Positions 38,245-46,941 of a DNA stretch of 64,000 bases are shown here, piece by piece. A program made the translations under genes and the position numbers. Origin of the DNA: an uncultured Lachnospiraceae bacterium (lineage in GTDB: Bacteria > Bacillota > Clostridia > Lachnospirales > Lachnospiraceae); NCBI GenBank assembly GCA_944383265.1, contig CALWOX010000003.1, positions 224,587 to 288,586 on the forward strand. The letters run 5' to 3'. Numbering within the stretch: the stretch's first letter is position 1; each line of letters starts with the position of its first letter. The notes beneath the pieces were generated by a model, which made no database searches, was not told the DNA's origin, and worked only from the letters and a program-made list of their open reading frames with translations.

Positions 38245-39326
38245 CAGTAATCCATCTTCTCCATATAATCCATGTATTTGACTACCATGAGGGCGATCTT
38301 GAAGGTAATCGCATCCTCGAATACCCTCAGGTCAAGACCTGTAAGCTTCTGTATCTTGTCAAGCCTGTATACAAGAGTATTTCTGTGTATATAAAGCTGT
38401 CTTGATGTCTCAGACACATTGAGGCTGTTCTCAAAGAACTTGTTGATAGTGGTGATAGTCTCCTCGTCAAACTCATCAGGATTCTTGCCGTCAAATATCT
38501 CTCTTATGAACATACGGCAAAGAGGCATGGGAAGCTGATAGATGAGTCTTCCGATACCTAAAGCATTATAGGCGACTATATCGTCGTCAGCATAGAATAT
38601 CTTTCCTACATCAAGAGCCATCTTGGCCTCCTTATAGGACTTGCTGACCTCCTTTATCTCGTTTACGATGGTTCCGTAGGAGATCTTTACCGAGATGGAT
38701 GCCGCCTTCATAGCGTCCATTATCTCGTTTGCACACTCGGCGAGCTCATCATAGCCCTCCTCCTTCTTCACCTCCTTGATGATGACGATGTTGTTCTCAT
38801 CAAGAGTGGTTATGAAGTCGGTCTGCTTTCCCGCAAAAATCCCCTTAACCACCTCAAGGGCATTGGCGTCCTTCCCGCAGGTCTCCACGATAAATACGGA
38901 GCGCTTAGCCTCAGGGTCGATGTGGAGCTTTTTAGTTCTGTTATATATATCCACCAAAAGGAGATTGTCGAGAAGGAGGTTCTTTATAAAGTTATCCTTG
39001 TCAAATCTCTCCTTATAGGCCACAAGCAAGGTCTGAAGCTGGAAGGCTATAAGCTTTGCCTGGGTATATGCGGCATCGTTGTCCCCCTTCACAATGACCA
39101 CATACTCCGGCTCTCTCTCGTCAAACACCTTGAAAAACCAGCATCCGCCCGCTGTCTGTGAATCGGCCTGAGAATGAGCAAAGCCGACTACAGCTCTCTC
39201 ATCAGCCTCAAATCCCCCGATAGTAGACGCAAGTACCTTGCCGTCCGTATCGCAAATGCATACATCTGTCCCTGTGATTTCTTTAAAACCGTCTATCGTG
39301 TTTTGAAGAATCTGATTGGAAACCAT
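38244..39326 (-). CDS. CdaR/PucR-type transcriptional regulator
   Basis: 360 aa. The N-terminal part resembles the sugar-diacid-recognition domain (ILQNTIDGFKEITGTDVCICD). A GGDEF-like middle domain follows. The C-terminal PucR HTH is SLNVSETSRQLYIHRNTLVY plus RLDKIQKLTGLDLR. Such proteins usually control carboxylate, purine or carbohydrate use. Here it heads ftsE-ftsX with a TGATG start/stop overlap, which makes a link between a metabolic signal and division possible. GGAGG precedes the ATG. Confidence 0.88.
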   Translation of the reverse strand: MVSNQILQNTIDGFKEITGTDVCICDTDGKVLASTIGGFEADERAVVGFAHSQADSQTAGGCWFFKVFDEREPEYVVIVKGDNDAAYTQAKLIAFQLQTLLVAYKERFDKDNFIKNLLLDNLLLVDIYNRTKKLHIDPEAKRSVFIVETCGKDANALEVVKGIFAGKQTDFITTLDENNIVIIKEVKKEEGYDELAECANEIMDAMKAASISVKISYGTIVNEIKEVSKSYKEAKMALDVGKIFYADDDIVAYNALGIGRLIYQLPMPLCRMFIREIFDGKNPDEFDEETITTINKFFENSLNVSETSRQLYIHRNTLVYRLDKIQKLTGLDLRVFEDAITFKIALMVVKYMDYMEKMDY

Positions 39327-39493
39327 TTACTTCCTCCTTTTCAGCCTAATATTTACAAATTCGGTTGTTATTTCTTACTAATTTTAAGATAATTGACGAA
39401 AAAAAGCAAGTGAGTTTTGCCCACTTGCCCAAATTTTTTAATTTTTTTTGTGCAATTTTCATATAAGCATTAGGGATTATAAATCTTCGTCAC

Positions 39494-40627
39494 TTATTTC
39501 AGTTTCTTTATACAGCCGTCTCCGATCGCAACTCTGCCTTCCTTAAGGAGTCTTCCCAAAGCTCGCTTAAACTGAGCCTTGCTCATGTGATAGATGTCAG
39601 AGACCTCCTCAGCGCTTATGCTCTTGTCATCATAGCCGAGTATACCATTATTTTTGTCAAGCTCCGAGATTATTATTTCCGTGTCCTCGTCCATCTGCTG
39701 ATACGCCTTTTTGCGGGGGCTTAAGTCAAGCTTTCCGTCCTCACGTTTTTTTAGTACACGGCACTCCACTCTCTCGCCCTCTTTATAGTCCCTATAAAGC
39801 TCCGAGGGAGGTATCAGTCCGAAATATTTATTGTCTACGGCAACAAAGGCTCCGAGCTTATCGCTGATCTCATATATAATTCCCTCGACCGTGTCGTCCT
39901 CGTTATAGGGGCTTTGTGCGGAGAGGTGAGAGTAGACTCTCATTGTAGCCGCAACTCTGTCCGATTTATCCCTGTATATATAGACAAGCACATCCTCCCC
40001 GGGCTTCGGTCCGTAGGTCTGCTCCCTGAAGGGGAGAAGGACATCCTTCGGAAGTCCGATATCAAGAAACGCACCTATCTTTGTCATTTCCTTTACCTTA
40101 AGAAGGCCTACCTCGCCTACCTTAAGAAGAGCGTTCTCCTCATCAAAAACATACTCTCTTTGGGGTTCTCTTCTTGCTGTATCGCGAAAGCTTCCCTTCC
40201 TTATGCCTCTTCCTCCGGAAAAAGAGGAGTCACCTGTTCCGCGTTTTTGATACCTGTCGGAAAAGCCTTCCCTGCCGCGCTTTCCTCCGAAGCCGCCTCT
40301 TCTCTTTGAATCGCGATCGGACCTCCACGCACCTCTCTCGTGTCGCTCTCCGGTCTCTCCGACCCTTCCATAGGACGAGCCGTTGCGTTTCTCAAAAGGA
40401 TATATACGCTTTCTCTCGGATGTATCCTTCTCTTTTGAAGTACCGGTCTCCGAGTTTTCTCCGGAAGAGTAAATATCCGATTTATTGTCCTTAAGACATT
40501 TTTCTTCAGCAGCCGGATCATTTTTCTTTTTTATTACCACGGAAAATCTGCTGTTCCCGCCTCTTCTTTGGCTGTTAAACTCTCTCCCGTAATTATTCAG
40601 CTTGGCTTCGTCGTTTTCTCTGCTCAT
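39494..40627 (-). CDS. CvfB-like S1 RNA-binding protein with long basic N-terminal extension
   Basis: 377 aa. Residues ~1-165 are low complexity, rich in Arg, Gly, Ser and Lys, with RGG-like repeats (RRGGFGGKRGREGF). From ~168 the protein matches CvfB/YitL: a first S1 domain (GLLKVKEMTKIGAFLDIGL), a second (TVEGIIYEISDKLGAFVAV) and a C-terminal winged helix (YHMSKAQFKRALGRLLKEG). CvfB affects virulence-factor RNA in staphylococci; the role here is presumed RNA binding. Typical CvfB proteins are about 280-300 aa, so the N-terminal part is an addition. It is a lone gene. Confidence 0.88.
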   Translation of the reverse strand: MSRENDEAKLNNYGREFNSQRRGGNSRFSVVIKKKNDPAAEEKCLKDNKSDIYSSGENSETGTSKEKDTSERKRIYPFEKRNGSSYGRVGETGERHERGAWRSDRDSKRRGGFGGKRGREGFSDRYQKRGTGDSSFSGGRGIRKGSFRDTARREPQREYVFDEENALLKVGEVGLLKVKEMTKIGAFLDIGLPKDVLLPFREQTYGPKPGEDVLVYIYRDKSDRVAATMRVYSHLSAQSPYNEDDTVEGIIYEISDKLGAFVAVDNKYFGLIPPSELYRDYKEGERVECRVLKKREDGKLDLSPRKKAYQQMDEDTEIIISELDKNNGILGYDDKSISAEEVSDIYHMSKAQFKRALGRLLKEGRVAIGDGCIKKLK

Positions 40628-40861
40628 CTTGACTCCATAAATAAAATTAATATTCTTAAAGAGGCTTAAGATATGCTCGTTCCTCTAAATAGTGGGATTA
40701 TTATAGCACAAAAACAAAAGAAAAAGTAAAGGACTTTTTTCATAATAATATATACCTTTTTTATATATTGTTCACATTTCATTCAAAAGATTAAGGTATC
40801 ATATAATATATACAAATTACAGAAGAATTTTACTCGAATATTGTGAAAGGCGTACAGTTTT

Positions 40862-41284
40862 ATGAATGTTTTATTTTATCTGACACCCAAGTGTGATGTG
40901 GCTTACATTGAGGAGGACGACACTCTTAGACAGACTCTTGAAAAGATGGAGAACAGACGCTACTCGGCCGTTCCCATGCTCAACAAAGACGGAAGCTATG
41001 TGGGTACAATCACCGAGGGTGATCTGCTTTGGGGTATCAAAAACATTTTCAACCTTGATCTGAGAGAGGCTGAGAAGATACCTGTGACAAGCATTCCCAG
41101 AAGGAGAGACTATGTTCCCATCTCGGTCCGCTCAAATATGGATGATCTCATAAGGATAGCCTTGAATCAAAACTTTGTTCCCGTACTTGATGACGGGGGA
41201 AAATTCATAGGAATAGTCACCAGAAAGGATATAATGCAGTATTATCTCGACTCGAAGTGTAAGGCCGAGGTCATAGCATCATAA
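40862..41284 (+). CDS. CBS-domain protein
   Basis: 140 aa made almost entirely of a CBS pair: residues ~4-60 (TLEKMENRRYSAVPMLNKDG and GTITEGDLLWGI) and ~75-135 (VPVLDDGGKFIGIVTRKDIM). The pair should bind an adenine nucleotide such as AMP, ATP or c-di-AMP. With no enzyme domain it is probably a free-standing sensor. The ribosome site is weak (GAAAGG, 11 bases before the ATG). It is monocistronic and ends at a long hairpin. Confidence 0.88.
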   Translation: MNVLFYLTPKCDVAYIEEDDTLRQTLEKMENRRYSAVPMLNKDGSYVGTITEGDLLWGIKNIFNLDLREAEKIPVTSIPRRRDYVPISVRSNMDDLIRIALNQNFVPVLDDGGKFIGIVTRKDIMQYYLDSKCKAEVIAS

Positions 41285-41365
41285 GTATCCCTCAGACAAT
41301 TTATTCCCGAATAATTCGTCTGTTAAATAAAATCCATCTGTCAATTAATTCAGTCGATAATAAAA

Positions 41366-41419
41366 CGGCTGCAGCGTGTCTTTAAGCTTTAATTTTTAAG
41401 CTCAGACATGATGCAGCCG
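41366..41419 (+). terminator. Hairpin between the CBS gene and yqeY
   Basis: CGGCTGCA (41366-41373) pairs with TGCAGCCG (41412-41419), with more pairing inside (GTGTCTTTAAGCTT with AAGCTCAGACAT). It lies between convergent genes and probably terminates both; the following run is ATATTTATT. Confidence 0.65.
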
Positions 41420-41446
41420 ATATTTATTAAATATTATTACAGAATG

Positions 41447-41893
41447 CTATTTGAAAAATCCCTGAAGCACCTCGTTTACAAGCTTTCCGTCAGCCTTTCC
41501 CTTAAGTCTCGGCATGAGGGTCTTCATGATGGTTCCCTTATCCTTTGCTGTGGGCGCATCTATTGAAAGCTCGGAAAGAACAGCCTTTATCACCTCGGAT
41601 ATCTGCTCCTCATTCATATCCTCGGGAACGAATTCCTTGATGACGTTCATCCTTATCTCAGCCGCCTCCTTGATGTCCTGTCTGGAATCGGGAGCGCTGT
41701 CATAGGTCTCCTTAAGCTGTTTTAACTCCTTCTTTAACACTGCTGTGGCCTCATCCTCTGTAAGGGGCTCTCTCTTGTCTATCTCAGCATTTTTAAGGAC
41801 GGTAAGCATCGCCGAAAGAGCGTCCTTTCTGTCCTTGTCCTTTGCCTTCATGGCCTTTACCATCTCAGCTCTCACTGTATCTGTCATGCTCAT
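41447..41893 (-). CDS. YqeY/GatB-tail family protein
   Basis: 148 aa, the normal size of YqeY proteins, which resemble the tRNA-binding C-terminal domain of GatB. Features are MVKAMKAKDKDRKDALSAML, ELKQLKETYDSAPDSRQDIK and the C-terminal GxxxG-like GKLVNEVLQGFFK. A tRNA-related role is assumed but unproven. Its start overlaps the end of the upstream small ORF by 29 bp. Confidence 0.9.
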   Translation of the reverse strand: MSMTDTVRAEMVKAMKAKDKDRKDALSAMLTVLKNAEIDKREPLTEDEATAVLKKELKQLKETYDSAPDSRQDIKEAAEIRMNVIKEFVPEDMNEEQISEVIKAVLSELSIDAPTAKDKGTIMKTLMPRLKGKADGKLVNEVLQGFFK

Positions 41894-42206
41894 TTTTAAT
41901 ATCCTCCTCTATTATACGCTTTACAGCGGCTATGTCGTATCTCGTGATTCCGGGGGGAGTCGCAAGCTTTCCTATCCTCTTTACAGCCTCCTCATAGCTT
42001 ATGCCCTCCCTCTTCATCCTCTCCTTTACGCTTATGTAAAAATACATAAGAAGAGTCATGTCAAGTCTCGGCACCTCAGCTCTCAGCCTCCGTCTTATCT
42101 CCCTTCTCTGCTCCTCTCTGCCCGGGAAAACGAAAGACTCGTACTCTCTCCGTTTAGCCTCTTTTTCTTCCTTTGATAATATATTGAATCCGAAAAAATT
42201 ATACAT
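41865..42206 (-). CDS. Small hypothetical protein upstream of yqeY
   Basis: 113 aa, very basic and helical, starting MYNFFGFNILSKEEKEAKRR. I do not recognise the family. It has a charged N-terminus, a hydrophobic segment MTLLMYFYISV near residue 50 and the ISYEEAVKRIGKLATPPGIT region. A long 29-bp out-of-frame overlap with yqeY and normal codon use support a real, translationally coupled gene. It could alternatively be a lineage-specific regulator. Confidence 0.6.
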   Translation of the reverse strand: MYNFFGFNILSKEEKEAKRREYESFVFPGREEQRREIRRRLRAEVPRLDMTLLMYFYISVKERMKREGISYEEAVKRIGKLATPPGITRYDIAAVKRIIEEDIKNEHDRYSES

Positions 42207-42261
42207 AGTCCTATTATACTTTTCTTTCTTTTATAATGCAATCCAAAAAGCATTCCACGGC

Positions 42262-43113
42262 TCAGCCCGAAAGCCTCTCGTTTTTATTCATGCAGGCTGT
42301 GCAAGCCTTCATGACCGCATTCTTTAATCCCCATTCATAGAGAGCCTCCACGCCTTCTATCGTTGTTCCTCCCGGTGAGCATACCTTGTTTTTAAGTATC
42401 TCCGGGTGTTCTCCCGTCTCAAGCACCATGGCGGCAGCTCCCATGACAGCCTTTGCGGCTATCCTCTGGGCCTCGTCACGCCTTATTCCGAACTTTACCC
42501 CCGCATCCGCAAGGGCATCTATGTACATATATGTAAATGCCGGTGATGAGCCTGCGGTAACTCCTATTACGTCAAGCTGTTTTTCAGTTACCACAGCTAT
42601 ATCCCCACAGGCTGAAAAGATCTCTTTTACCTCAGACTTTTCATCCTCAGAAAAAAGCTGCTCCTCTTCGCCTGCAAAGCATATGGCTGTCATTCCCTCA
42701 CCTATGGCCGCGGGAGTGTTGGGCATGACCCTTACAAGCTTTGTTTTCCTTTCCCCGTCCGAAAGCATAGCAGAGAGCCTTTCAAGGCTTATGCCCGCCG
42801 CAAGAGAGATAATGATCCCCTCCCTGTTAAGCACATCCTTTATCTCATCACAGACCTTGGGAAGCACCTGAGGCTTTACAGCAAGTATCAGAATCTCTGA
42901 GCTTTCAGCCACTATACGATTTCTCTCCCCTGCATCCGGGCAGCCGGATCCGTCAGTTCCTGAGGGAATTATCCCTGTTTCCTCTGCGATTTTTTTCATC
43001 TTTTCGGGATCTGCCGAGGAAAAGACGATCTCCTCTGCAGGCTTTATCTTAAGAAGCCCCTTCAGGACGGCGCTTCCCATGTTTCCCATTCCTATAAATC
43101 CGTATTTGTACAT
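42262..43113 (-). CDS. proC: Pyrroline-5-carboxylate reductase
   Basis: 283 aa from the ATG at 43113 (MYKYGFIGMGNMGSAVLKG), where the Rossmann fold begins; an upstream ATG would add 25 residues that do not fit the family. The NADPH loop is GMGNMG at 8-13, AVKPQVLP lies near 92, and the C-terminal signature is SPAFTYMYIDALADAG with PGGTTIEGV. It catalyses the last step of proline synthesis. The ribosome site is weak. Confidence 0.95.
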   Translation of the reverse strand: MYKYGFIGMGNMGSAVLKGLLKIKPAEEIVFSSADPEKMKKIAEETGIIPSGTDGSGCPDAGERNRIVAESSEILILAVKPQVLPKVCDEIKDVLNREGIIISLAAGISLERLSAMLSDGERKTKLVRVMPNTPAAIGEGMTAICFAGEEEQLFSEDEKSEVKEIFSACGDIAVVTEKQLDVIGVTAGSSPAFTYMYIDALADAGVKFGIRRDEAQRIAAKAVMGAAAMVLETGEHPEILKNKVCSPGGTTIEGVEALYEWGLKNAVMKACTACMNKNERLSG

Positions 43114-43221
43114 TTTCTGTCTTATACCATCCGACCACGCCTCAGAGCTGTCGGATATTCTCCTTTCCGCGGCCGTAAACCGGCACATTTTTTCTGTCAG
43201 ATTTTATATCTTTATTTATAA

Positions 43222-43884
43222 TCAGTCTCGCAAATCCGCGTTCCAATCAAAAATTATACCTGTTCTCGGGTCAAGCTCAAATTCATAAACCATAGAGTCA
43301 TATATAACTCTGCCCTCGTATCTTGATTCACCATCCTCCGACTCCTCCCTGAGACCTATCTCATCCACAGGAGCATTCTCCGCCTTTGAGCTTACTATCT
43401 CTTTTGCCTCCCCATAGCTCACCTCATTATCAGCTTGTCTGCGCACCCATTCGTCGTCCACCTCGTAATCAGCGCCAACTATTTCTCCTGAGTCCAGATC
43501 GATCTCAAAATCATAATCTCCATAGTCTGTTTCAAATTCTATGTCATATACATTTCTGCCATGAGCTCTGTCTCTCCCGGCTTTTATATTATATGCGTCT
43601 TCTACAGGTACATCAGCATTTTCCATGGAAATTTCTATGGCTTCTTCCCGGCTTATCTCCCCACTTGCATCATTATTTTTCCCGGGTATATCAATTTTTT
43701 CGTTTGCAGTATCATCTTCCGCTCCATTATCATAATCCGAAGAGACAGGGATATCTGCCATTGTCTCCCCGGTTGTGCTCTCGGATTGTGAGGGTGTTGT
43801 TACTGTCACATGGATACATCCGCTCTGTATAATGACCATTAAGGCCACAGGAGCCAAAACACAAAGCATTCTTCTCTTCATCAT
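43222..43884 (-). CDS. PepSY-domain lipoprotein
   Basis: 220 aa from the second ATG pair (43884). The lipoprotein signal ends in VIIQSGC (Cys23). A Ser/Thr/Glu/Asp-rich linker (about 24-75) is followed by two PepSY units (about 78-140, ISREEAIEISMENADVP, and 150-215, VSYGEAKEIVSSKAENA). PepSY proteins are thought to restrain extracellular peptidases. It is anchored outside the membrane. The target protease is unknown; the S41 and M23 proteins are far away. Confidence 0.85.
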   Translation of the reverse strand: MMKRRMLCVLAPVALMVIIQSGCIHVTVTTPSQSESTTGETMADIPVSSDYDNGAEDDTANEKIDIPGKNNDASGEISREEAIEISMENADVPVEDAYNIKAGRDRAHGRNVYDIEFETDYGDYDFEIDLDSGEIVGADYEVDDEWVRRQADNEVSYGEAKEIVSSKAENAPVDEIGLREESEDGESRYEGRVIYDSMVYEFELDPRTGIIFDWNADLRD

Positions 43885-43944
43885 TATCCTCCCCAAAAAT
43901 TTATTGTACCAATATCTGTCTGTAATAAACAGTACAGGATCCCA

Positions 43945-44643
43945 TTAATATATAAAGAGCTCTCCGTTTATCTCCCGTGCAAGTTTATCGTCTATTGAAA
44001 GCGAATCCTCTCTGACGATGCAGGGAAGGTATATTATCCGCACTCCCGCAGCCTCCGCCTTATAAAGAGCCTCTCCGAATTCGGGGTGAGTTGAAATGTT
44101 AGGAAAAACTCTCGTAATTCCTTCCATCTGTATGACAAAAGCCGCATATGCCATGTAGCCTTCCTCTTTGGCTTTTATAAGCTCATAAAGATGCTTTACG
44201 CCCCTTTCGGTGGGAGCATCGGGAAAGTATCCTGTACCGTTCACCTCGAGAGTGCAGCCCTTTACCTCCATAAGGTATCTGTTATCATTCTTTTCCATAT
44301 AAAAGTCTATCCTTGACGAGCCGTAGCCATACTCCGGCTTTATCATGGAAAAACCGTATTTTCCGCTTTCAAGCCACTCCTTTACCACCTTGTTGGGGGC
44401 CTGGCTGTCTATATTTATAAGACCTGTGTTCCTTTTATAAACCGCTATCAGATCATAGGCTGTCTTTCTCCCCGTGCTTTCGGAATGCTCAAGCACCACA
44501 TCCGCTCCCGAAAGAAGAAGCTCCTTGCACCTTCCGGTATTTTTTACATGTACCTTTTCGCGTTTTCCGTCAATATCCACATAGGCAATAAAGCGATTGG
44601 GCCTTTCAATAAACTTTGCCTTCACAGTATTTAAGTAATACAT
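43945..44643 (-). CDS. sfsA: SfsA-family nuclease-like protein
   Basis: 232 aa, full length. It carries an OB-like N-terminal domain (FIERPNRFIAYVDIDGK) and a PD-(D/E)XK-like core: RIDFYMEK (Asp), LMEVKGCTLE (Glu-x-Lys) and FPDAPTERGVKHL. E. coli SfsA was named for sugar fermentation stimulation and binds DNA; nuclease activity is reported for the family. It lies just behind an acetyltransferase gene (7 bp gap), so they are probably co-transcribed. Confidence 0.93.
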   Translation of the reverse strand: MYYLNTVKAKFIERPNRFIAYVDIDGKREKVHVKNTGRCKELLLSGADVVLEHSESTGRKTAYDLIAVYKRNTGLINIDSQAPNKVVKEWLESGKYGFSMIKPEYGYGSSRIDFYMEKNDNRYLMEVKGCTLEVNGTGYFPDAPTERGVKHLYELIKAKEEGYMAYAAFVIQMEGITRVFPNISTHPEFGEALYKAEAAGVRIIYLPCIVREDSLSIDDKLAREINGELFIY

Positions 44644-44650
44644 ATTTCTG

Positions 44651-45076
44651 TCACAGCTCCATTGTGTATTTAAAATGGGAGGATTTCATTCCCGCTTTTT
44701 CGTAAAATTTTACGGCAGATTCCCTGCCCTTATTACAGGTCACCTCTATCTGACTGCATTTAAAAGCCTTCGATATCTCGCACGCCCTGACAAACATTTC
44801 CTTTCCGATTCCCATACCCCTGTACTCTTGTCCGACGCAAAACTCCATTATCTCCGCTACAGGTCCCGCATGATGCAGCTGCCTTTCTATCCTGAGGTTC
44901 AGTACAGCGACTATACTGTTATCCCTCTCGCAGATAAGGCAGTAATAGTGCTGCCTGTCCTGAAGCTGCTCGTTTAAAATATCATAAAACTTTTCATAGG
45001 AAAGCTCGGTTGCCTCAAGCTCGCACACCAGCGCATGTAAGCCTTTACTGTCTGACAATACCGCTTTTCTGTACAT
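44651..45076 (-). CDS. GNAT-family N-acetyltransferase
   Basis: 141 aa from the ATG at 45076, where GGAGG lies 7 bases upstream; the frame opens 36 codons earlier without a site. The acetyl-CoA loop is EFCVGQEYRGMGIGKEMF (about 86-103, R/Q-x-x-G-x-G/A), followed by NKGRESAVKFYEKAGM. The substrate is unknown. It forms a pair with sfsA. Confidence 0.88.
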   Translation of the reverse strand: MYRKAVLSDSKGLHALVCELEATELSYEKFYDILNEQLQDRQHYYCLICERDNSIVAVLNLRIERQLHHAGPVAEIMEFCVGQEYRGMGIGKEMFVRACEISKAFKCSQIEVTCNKGRESAVKFYEKAGMKSSHFKYTMEL

Positions 45077-45219
45077 AGTCTTGCCTCCTTCATTTTTAAA
45101 GCATTTATTTTTATGACAACCTTCGGACTGATCTGACATCGCATTTATTATGATGCTATAAGATAAATTTAAGCTTTTTGTCACGGATTGTCTATATATT
45201 GCTTTTATATTTTTAAATT

Positions 45220-45732
45220 ATGAGAAAGAACTATTATGATATTATTTTTAAATACGGAAGTGATATATTGAGCTCTGATGGGATGAAGCTTGAAAAGAGC
45301 TTTATCCAGCACGGGCAGACAAGCGTATACGCACATTCTTTTATGGTGGCTTCATTATGCCTGTACATTGCAGAGAGCCTTGACATAGCTGTGGATGAAA
45401 GATCCCTTGTGCGAGGTGCTCTTTTGCATGATTACTTTCTTTATGACTGGCATATACCCGACAAAAGTCACCGTTTTCACGGTTTTACTCATCCCGGAAG
45501 GGCTCTCAAAAACGCCTGCAGAGACTTTTCATTAAATGAAACAGAAAAGAACATGATAGCCTCCCATATGTTCCCCTTGGGTATTTCTCTTCCTATGTAC
45601 CGTGAAAGCATTATTCTTTGTATTGCCGACAAGATATGCGCCTCAAAGGAGACCTTATCGGGCCTTACATCGGCATGCTTTAAGATAAGCCTTGTTTCAA
45701 GGATATATTCAGGCAACAATGTCTTCAAATAA
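45220..45732 (+). CDS. HD-domain phosphohydrolase-like protein
   Basis: 170 aa. HD metal ligands are visible: H43-type His in VYAHSFMVASLC, the HD pair in LVRGALLHDYFLYDWH and later HGFTHPGRALKNAC and IASHMFPLG. This is the family of cytosolic nucleotide or phosphodiester hydrolases. No clear Shine-Dalgarno sequence precedes the ATG, so it may be translated from a leaderless or weakly initiated mRNA. It is divergent from the acetyltransferase. Confidence 0.85.
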   Translation: MRKNYYDIIFKYGSDILSSDGMKLEKSFIQHGQTSVYAHSFMVASLCLYIAESLDIAVDERSLVRGALLHDYFLYDWHIPDKSHRFHGFTHPGRALKNACRDFSLNETEKNMIASHMFPLGISLPMYRESIILCIADKICASKETLSGLTSACFKISLVSRIYSGNNVFK

Positions 45733-45738
45733 ACTTAA

Positions 45739-45784
45739 AAAATCTCCGCGGGATTGATATGTACCCTTCGCGGAGATTTTTTAT
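45739..45784 (+). terminator. Terminator after the HD-domain gene
   Basis: AAAATCTCCGCG (45739-45750) pairs perfectly with CGCGGAGATTTT (45769-45780), a 12-bp stem running into TTTTTTATT. It also faces the aldo/keto reductase pseudogene and can act in both directions. Confidence 0.88.
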
Positions 45785-45823
45785 TATGAATTTTTAATTT
45801 TGATTCTGAATTTTTATTTGGTT

Positions 45824-46870
45824 TTATCCTTTTAAGATCTTTTGATTCCCTGTTGACCACACATGCTTTTCCCCGGAGTCCTCTCTTGTATTTTGGGCCA
45901 TGACTCCAACAAGCCTGTGGGGAACATACGCCTCCTCAAGGTATTTTATCTCATCATCCGTAAGACTTAGCTCTGTAGCCTTTGCCGCTCCGTCAACATG
46001 ATGAAGCTTTGTGGCTCCTACAACAGGAGAAGAGACCTTTGTAAGGAGCCATGAAAGGGCTACCTCAGTCATAGATACTCCATGCCTTTCCGAAAGCTCG
46101 GCTACCCTTCCTATAATTATATCATCCTGTTCCTTTGTGGAGTCATACTTGAGCCTTGCATAGCTGTCCTCCTCGAAGCGCTTTGAGGTCTCTCCGGGAT
46201 GCTTTGAAAGCCTTCCTCACGCCAAGGCACTGTAAGGAGTCATCGCTATGTTATCCTCCCTGCAGAGCTTTGCCATTTCTCTCTCCTCCTCACGGAATAT
46301 GAGATTGTAATGTCCCTGCACGGAAATAAATTTGTGAAAGCCCTCTCTCTCGGCAAGGTCATTGGCCTTTGCAAGCTGATAGGCAAAGCAGTTGGATATG
46401 CCTATGTATCCGGCCTTGCCTTCCCTTATTATTTTGTCAAGGCCCTCCATGATGTCATAAAGCGGAGTATTGTAATCCCACATGTGGTAAATATACAGGT
46501 CCACATGATCCATGCCAAGATTTTTAAGGCTTGTATTTATCATGTTTTCGATGTGCTGCGAGCCTGTGACTCCTGATTCAATTTCCTCAGGGGTTCTTGG
46601 CAAAAACTTTGTGGCAACGACTACATCGTCTCTTTTTGCAAAATCCTTTAACGCCCTTCCGAGATACTGCTCGCTCGTCCCGCTCTGATACGCTATGGCT
46701 GTATCAAAAAAATTTATCCCCAGCTCAAGTCCTCTTTTTATTATCTCCCTGCTTTTTTCCTCATCAACAGTCCAGCTGTGCTGACCGTTTGCCGCATCGC
46801 CAAATCCCATACAGCCCATACATATGCGTGAGACATTAAGCTCCGATCCACCTAATTTTGTGTATTGCAT
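45824..46870 (-). pseudogene. Aldo/keto reductase interrupted by one in-frame UGA
   Basis: A single frame from 46870 to 45824 encodes an aldo/keto reductase of about 348 aa, broken only by TGA at 46219-46217. Before it are KLGGSELNVSRICMGCMGFG, the catalytic Asp/Tyr region FFDTAIAYQSG and HVDLYIYHMWDYNTPLYD. The stop falls in TPYSALA*GRLSKHPGE, where relatives have Ser or Gly; a TCA-to-TGA change would explain it. The rest (VALSWLLTKVSSPVVGATK) is intact. It is either a recent nonsense pseudogene, a read-through gene or a sequencing error. A selenocysteine is unlikely because no stem-loop follows. Confidence 0.85.
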
Positions 46871-46941
46871 TACAGGTCAAGCCCCCATATATTAAAATAT
46901 TATACAAAATGTTACAGAATTCCCGTTTTTGCCGGTCAGTA

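Noticed and set aside
46150..46219. Selenocysteine insertion at the UGA of the aldo/keto reductase, prompted by the 'selenium metabolism' names of nearby families
   Set aside because: No stem-loop suited to a bacterial SECIS follows within about 40 bases; relatives have Ser or Gly, not Cys, here; the ygeY name reflects genome context only.
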